Shown here in pieces: positions 6,070 through 9,222 of a stretch of DNA of 9,222 nucleotides. Origin of the DNA: Clostridiaceae bacterium (GTDB taxonomy: Bacteria > Bacillota > Clostridia > Oscillospirales > QAMX01); assembly GCA_016297585.1 (NCBI GenBank), contig JAEDGJ010000093.1, forward strand, positions 1 through 9,222, written 5' to 3'. Below the pieces are notes generated by a model. That model saw only the letters and a program-made list of their open reading frames with translations. It had not been told where the DNA came from and did not search any database. The position numbers and the translations under genes are program-made. Position 1 is the first letter of the stretch. Each line of letters opens with the position of its first letter.

Positions 6070-8070
6070 TTATACCAGAGTAAAGTAATTCTCGATCGCC
6101 GCGCGGAGATCGTCGGCGGTATCGGACACGGGCTTGTCGCCGAGCTGCGCACCGGCGCCGGTCAGACTGCCGCCGCCGCCGAGCTTCTCCATGATGAGCT
6201 GCACGTTGATCTGTCCGAGCGAGCGCGCGGAGATCTGCGTGCCGCCCGCGTGGCGGAAGATGACAAAGGAGGCCTGGATGCCCTGAATGTTGAGCAGCTC
6301 ATCCGCCGCCTGCCCGCCGATCTCGCGGCTGGTCTCCTCCGTGGAGAAGGCGATGGCGAGGGTGTCGCGGTACTTGACGGCGGTGCGGATGATCTCGCAG
6401 AGCTCGCGGTTTTTCTCCATGTCGTTGGCGAAGAGCTGCTTGACGGTGATCGTATCCGCGCCGGCGCGGCGCAGGAAGGCGGCGGCCTCGAAGGTGCGCA
6501 CGCCGGTTTTCATCGTGAAATTCTTCGTGTCGAGCGAGATGCCGGCGAGCATCGCCTCGGCCTCGGCGCGCAGGACGTCGGAGGGCTGGACGATGTACTG
6601 CAGCAGCTCGGCGACGAGCTCGCAGGTCGACGACGCGTACGGCTCGTGCATGCTGAGCGCCGGGTTTTCGATGTAGTCGGCGACGCGCCGGTGGTGGTCG
6701 ATGACGACGAGGCGCTCCGCTTTGGGCAGCAGCCCCGCGGCGTCCACGAAGCTCGCGCGGTTGACGTCGACGACGATCACGAGGGTGTCCCGCGTCAGCG
6801 CCTTCTCCGCGTCCTCGGGCGAGAGGAAGGCGTCCTTATACTCCGGCACGCCCGCGAGGCGGTCATACAGCGGCCGCGCGGTCGTGGTCTGGAGGTTGAT
6901 GACGATGTTTGCCTGCTTGCCGAGCTTGCGGCAGGCGCAGGAGAGTCCGACGGCGGCGCCGATGGCGTCCATATCGGAGTAGGTATGCCCGGAGATGATG
7001 ACGCGGTCGGAGGTGCCGATGAGGTCGCACAGGGCGCTCGCCATGACGCGGGCGCGCACACGGGTCCGCTGCTCGATCTCGCGGCTGCGGCCGCCGAAGA
7101 AGCTGTAGTTGTGCGGATCCTTGACGACGGCCTGATCGCCGCCGCGGGAAAGCGCCATATCGAGCGCGAGAGGCGCATAGACGAGGTTTTCATGCAGGTT
7201 TTCGCCGCCGCGTCCGACGCCGACGGACAGCGTCGCGGGAAACGCGCCGGAGCCGGGCAGCGCGCGCACCTCGTTTAGGATCTCAAAGCTGCCGAGCTGC
7301 TCAAAATATTTCTGCTCGAGCACGAAAATGAACTTGTCGCGCTCGGATTTGACAAAGATGCCGTGGGCGCTGTCCGCCCAGTGGGAGATCTTCGCGTCGA
7401 CGGACGCGAGGAAGATCGTGCGCTCGCCGCTTTCAAGCCCCTTGGTCAGCTCGTCGTAGTTGTCGATCTGCACGATCGAGACGATGGCGCGGGAGTCGAA
7501 AAGCTCCCGGCGCAGCGTATGCTCGCCGGTGATGTCGACGAAGAACAGCGAGCAGATATGCCCCTTTTCGGCCGGATCCTCGGCGTTGACGACACAGCCG
7601 GAGATGCGGAACACGCGGTCGCCGATCGTCACGGGCTCGGGGCAGGTCGTCTTGCCCTCGCGGAGCCAGTTGAAGTCAAATCCGGGCAGCACGTCGGAAA
7701 GGCGGGTCGAGAACCAGAACTCCCGCTTCCGGTCCAGCTCCGCAAACTGCGGATTGCACCAGATCAGCTCGTCGTTGTCCATCCGCGCGACGATCATCGG
7801 CAGCGGGATGGAGAACACGGCGTTCTGCGACGCGGTATCGAACTGCAGCGTCAGGGAGTCCATGTATTTCATCAGCTCCCGCATCCGGCGCTTTGACAGC
7901 CGCCGCCAGACGAGGAACAGCACGAAAACGCAGACCGTTTCCACGATGCCGACCCAGGGACCAAACCCTGCTCCGAGGAAATAGCCGGGAATGCAGAAGA
8001 CAAGCAGAACGATAAACATCGGCACATAGCCGGGCTGGAGCATCCTCAGAAATTTTCTGTCCACGGGCAA
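6070..8070 (-). CDS. gdpP: Cyclic-di-AMP phosphodiesterase GdpP (DHH/DHHA1, degenerate GGDEF, PAS)
   Basis: A 666-residue membrane protein that hydrolyses c-di-AMP to pApA, so it sets the level of a messenger controlling osmolyte balance and cell-wall stress. Two membrane segments (about 15-35 and 38-55) precede a PAS-like domain (about 80-180) and a degenerate GGDEF domain (about 190-318) ending LSRGGDQAVVK, the usual GdpP form. The DHH domain has ISGHTYSDMDAIGAA (359-373: H362, D366, D368), D435 in VIVVDVN, VIDHH (456-460) and D514 in SLDTKNFTMKTG. DHHA1 ends with the Gly-rich GGGGSLTGAGAQL (631-643). All metal-binding Asp/His positions I can align are intact, so it should be active. The start is TTG at 8070-8068, behind AAAGGGG at 7-base spacing. 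It is the first gene after the promoter at 8139-8167. The gdpP-rplI-dnaB order is conserved in Firmicutes. Confidence 0.96.
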   Translation of the reverse strand: MPVDRKFLRMLQPGYVPMFIVLLVFCIPGYFLGAGFGPWVGIVETVCVFVLFLVWRRLSKRRMRELMKYMDSLTLQFDTASQNAVFSIPLPMIVARMDNDELIWCNPQFAELDRKREFWFSTRLSDVLPGFDFNWLREGKTTCPEPVTIGDRVFRISGCVVNAEDPAEKGHICSLFFVDITGEHTLRRELFDSRAIVSIVQIDNYDELTKGLESGERTIFLASVDAKISHWADSAHGIFVKSERDKFIFVLEQKYFEQLGSFEILNEVRALPGSGAFPATLSVGVGRGGENLHENLVYAPLALDMALSRGGDQAVVKDPHNYSFFGGRSREIEQRTRVRARVMASALCDLIGTSDRVIISGHTYSDMDAIGAAVGLSCACRKLGKQANIVINLQTTTARPLYDRLAGVPEYKDAFLSPEDAEKALTRDTLVIVVDVNRASFVDAAGLLPKAERLVVIDHHRRVADYIENPALSMHEPYASSTCELVAELLQYIVQPSDVLRAEAEAMLAGISLDTKNFTMKTGVRTFEAAAFLRRAGADTITVKQLFANDMEKNRELCEIIRTAVKYRDTLAIAFSTEETSREIGGQAADELLNIQGIQASFVIFRHAGGTQISARSLGQINVQLIMEKLGGGGSLTGAGAQLGDKPVSDTADDLRAAIENYFTLV

Positions 8071-8077
8071 GGATCAT

Positions 8078-8084
8078 CCCCTTT
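8078..8084 (-). promoter_or_regulatory. Ribosome binding site fixing the TTG start of gdpP
   Basis: AAAGGGG on the minus strand is 7 bases before TTG (8070-8068), ideal spacing. An ATG immediately after the Shine-Dalgarno is too close and in another frame, and the next in-frame ATG (codon 10) has no comparable site. Confidence 0.75.
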
Positions 8085-8110
8085 CTGATCGGCATTCGGC
8101 GAAGCATACT

Positions 8111-8128
8111 TACAATTCTCCCATTGTA
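8111..8128. repeat. Palindrome TACAAT-N6-ATTGTA in the gdpP leader
   Basis: Two perfect 6-base inverted arms (8111-8116 and 8123-8128) separated by TCTCCC. The element sits a few bases downstream of the predicted transcription start, where a repressor could block transcription; it could also fold as a small RNA hairpin. It does not resemble the PerR/Fur consensus I know (TTATAAT-N-ATTATAA). Six-base arms can arise by chance. Confidence 0.4.
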
Positions 8129-8138
8129 TGGAGATTAT

Positions 8139-8167
8139 ATTATACCGTATTCTGCCCTGTTTTGCAA
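8139..8167 (-). promoter_or_regulatory. Sigma-A-type promoter for the gdpP-rplI-dnaB-tilS-hpt-ftsH series
   Basis: On the minus strand, TTGCAA (8167-8162) is followed by a 17-base spacer and a perfect TATAAT (8144-8139). A second TATAAT overlaps it (8139-8134), forming TATAATATAAT. The local sequence is AT-rich in an otherwise GC-rich region. The predicted start near 8132 gives a leader of roughly 60 bases before the gdpP TTG. The -35 matches consensus at 4 of 6 positions. Confidence 0.8.
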
Positions 8168-8229
8168 GCGTTTTCCCTGATTTTATTCGCTTTTTCATTT
8201 TTTCGGCCGGCAGCTTCCGGAATCCGCGC

Positions 8230-8278
8230 AAAAACGGCCCCGCAAAGGCGGATGTTCCGCTTTGCAGGGCCGTTTTTT
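8230..8278. terminator. Strong intrinsic terminator, T-tracts on both strands
   Basis: Arms 8235-8252 and 8256-8272 pair almost fully (six G-C/C-G pairs at the base, a C/A mismatch, ten further pairs, one bulged G) around a 3-base TGT loop. On the minus strand the stem is followed by five T (8234-8230), so it ends the transcript of the QueD-like gene before the gdpP promoter. On the plus strand six T follow (8273-8278), so it could also stop transcription in the other direction, although no plus-strand gene is seen nearby. Confidence 0.9.
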
Positions 8279-8325
8279 GCGATTTTATTTTTTCTCCGGC
8301 GAATTTTTGCCGGACGCCGCCGTTT

Positions 8326-8889
8326 TTACTTCCGGTAGCCGCACTTGGGGCAGACGCCGTTTTCGTTCAGCGCGATGCCGCACAGCGGACAGCGGTCGAT
8401 CGTCTTCTTCGTCTCGAACTCCTCGGACGCCGCGTTGACGCCGCTCGTGAAGGTGAGCTTCGCGATGTTGAGCTTATCCCGGAGCAGCTCGTAGACGATC
8501 TTGATCATGCCCTCGACGGTCATCGTCTCCTTCGTGACGACCAGACGGCAGTCCGGATACGCAGTCGCGAGCTCGGTCTTGAAAGCCGGGCCCTTCATCT
8601 TATTCTGCGGCGAGCCGTCCTTGATGCCCTGCTTCTCGTAGACGCCGAGGATCGCGGGCAGCAGCGGATCGTCTTCGCGCAGGATCAGCGCGTGGTCGAA
8701 GTTCTTCAGAACCTCCCAGGCGGTCTTCTGGATCTCGTTGCAGGGGAAAACCATATTGACGCCGGGCTCCACGGTATCCTCCACCTCAATGGTGAGAACG
8801 CCGGTGTGTCCGTGCAGATACTGGGCCTCGCCCTTGAACCCATAAAATCTGTGGGCATATTGCAGATCCAATGTCGTAATGCTTCTCAT
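8326..8889 (-). CDS. 6-pyruvoyl-tetrahydropterin synthase/QueD superfamily protein, no catalytic Cys, with C-terminal zinc ribbon
   Basis: A 187-residue protein of the T-fold family that includes QueD (6-carboxytetrahydropterin synthase, queuosine pathway). Seen in order: YAHRF with H13, LHGHTG with H26 and H28 (the three zinc-binding His of the family), FDHALIL with D65/H66 (Asp-His pair), and TVEG with E126 (pterin-anchoring Glu). In QueD the catalytic Cys lies four residues before the HGH; here that position is A22, with E21 next to it. An insertion at about 71-112 and a C-terminal zinc ribbon (C167, C170, C180, C183) make it longer than E. coli QueD (about 121 residues). Pterin binding is likely, but the reaction is uncertain. 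No queC, queE or folE is visible nearby and no preQ1 riboswitch was recognised. The ATG is 6 bases after AAGGGGAG. It lies about 95 bases after the PerR-type gene with no terminator seen between, so the two may be co-transcribed. Confidence 0.85.
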   Translation of the reverse strand: MRSITTLDLQYAHRFYGFKGEAQYLHGHTGVLTIEVEDTVEPGVNMVFPCNEIQKTAWEVLKNFDHALILREDDPLLPAILGVYEKQGIKDGSPQNKMKGPAFKTELATAYPDCRLVVTKETMTVEGMIKIVYELLRDKLNIAKLTFTSGVNAASEEFETKKTIDRCPLCGIALNENGVCPKCGYRK

Positions 8890-8984
8890 AATTGTCTCCC
8901 CTTTTGAACTATATATTTACGGATCATTTTTTCGCGTCCGTATACGCCCTGCATCAACTGACCCGGATCTGCGGCAGACGGCGG

Positions 8985-9222
8985 TCATTTCCTGCATTGG
9001 GGGCAAATGCCCGTAAACAAAATGTCATGACCGGTAAGCTCAAATCCGTGGGTATCTCTGACGTTTGCCTCCAGATGGGGAATATAGTCCATGTCTACAT
9101 CAAAAACACGGCCGCATCTCTCGCATCGGATGTGATAGTGCGGATGGCACCAACGTTCAAAACGGTCCGCTCCGCCCGGGATCTCAATTTTACGGATCTT
9201 TCCCATTTCAGACAGCCGGTTC
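8985..9222 (-). CDS. perR: PerR-type Fur-family metalloregulator, C-terminal 78 residues, cut by window edge
   Basis: The visible part begins NRLSEMGKIRKIEIPGG, the end of the winged-helix DNA-binding domain, so the true start lies beyond base 9222; the internal Met at 9204-9206 is not the start. The dimerisation domain has GGADRF (Asp corresponding to D85 of B. subtilis PerR), HYH (H91/H93) and CERCGRVFD with the Asp corresponding to D104, where Fur proteins usually have Glu. CERC and the final CPQC form the structural zinc site. In PerR these ligands bind Fe or Mn, and iron-catalysed histidine oxidation by peroxide releases DNA. The Asp at the D104 position favours PerR over Fur or Zur, but the recognition helix cannot be seen. 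The regulated genes cannot be told from this window. Confidence 0.85.
   Translation of the reverse strand, partial: NRLSEMGKIRKIEIPGGADRFERWCHPHYHIRCERCGRVFDVDMDYIPHLEANVRDTHGFELTGHDILFTGICPQCRK

Noticed and set aside
6250..7278. A 342-codon open frame on the plus strand opposite gdpP
   Set aside because: Same reason: antisense shadow in a GC-rich gene whose DHH motifs are intact on the other strand.
8111..8128. A PerR or Fur box in front of gdpP
   Set aside because: The arms TACAAT/ATTGTA and the 6-base spacer do not match the TTATAAT-N-ATTATAA type of box, so no link to the nearby regulator is claimed.
8295..8314. A second hairpin (TCCGGC / GCCGGA, 8-base loop) just after the QueD-like gene
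   Set aside because: On the minus strand it is followed by A-rich, not T-rich, sequence; the stronger hairpin at 8230-8278 is the better terminator.
8905..8922. A promoter based on TAAATATATA upstream of the QueD-like gene
   Set aside because: An AT-rich -10-like stretch exists, but nothing resembling a -35 lies at 16-18 bases, so I do not call it.
8890..8984. A preQ1 riboswitch upstream of the QueD-like gene
   Set aside because: The short leader lacks the small hairpin plus A-rich pseudoknot tail typical of preQ1-I, and is too short for preQ1-II as far as I can judge by eye.

Overview
The window looks like core chromosome of a GC-rich Clostridia-type Firmicute, probably close to the Oscillospirales. 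This rests on gene content and order (the gdpP-rplI-dnaB and tilS-hpt-ftsH blocks typical of Firmicutes), on the character of the FtsH and GdpP proteins, and on the high GC. The taxonomic placement is inference; no 16S or other marker is present. Every gene I can support is on the minus strand, so transcription runs from high to low coordinates.

Right end (8985-9222): the C-terminal part of a PerR-type Fur-family metalloregulator, cut by the window edge. About 95 bases downstream is a 187-residue protein of the 6-pyruvoyl-tetrahydropterin synthase/QueD superfamily (8326-8889). It lacks the usual catalytic cysteine and carries an added C-terminal zinc ribbon. A strong hairpin with T-tracts on both sides (8230-8278) closes this unit.

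Middle and left (161-8070): one very compact gene series with a clear sigma-A-type promoter at 8139-8167. The order is gdpP (c-di-AMP phosphodiesterase), rplI (ribosomal protein bL9), dnaB (replicative helicase), tilS (tRNA-Ile lysidine synthetase), hpt (hypoxanthine phosphoribosyltransferase) and ftsH (membrane AAA+ protease). rplI abuts dnaB with no gap, and dnaB overlaps tilS by one base in a TAATG junction. The other gaps are about 22 to 53 bases. gdpP and ftsH, the two membrane-anchored products, both appear to start at TTG, each behind a good Shine-Dalgarno sequence. A probable terminator hairpin follows ftsH. The first 31 codons of a tsaC/Sua5 (threonylcarbamoyl-AMP synthase) gene then run off the left edge; its reading frame is short and easy to miss.

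The main series combines second-messenger turnover, translation, replication, tRNA decoding, purine salvage and membrane protein quality control, a housekeeping growth cluster. I found no mobile element, CRISPR array, RNA gene, phage or defence gene. No intergenic stretch exceeds 300 bases. I do not think the window holds a new multi-gene system. The points most worth a second look are the cysteine-less QueD-like protein with its zinc ribbon, the perfect 9-bp hairpin between gdpP and rplI, and the palindrome just downstream of the gdpP promoter.
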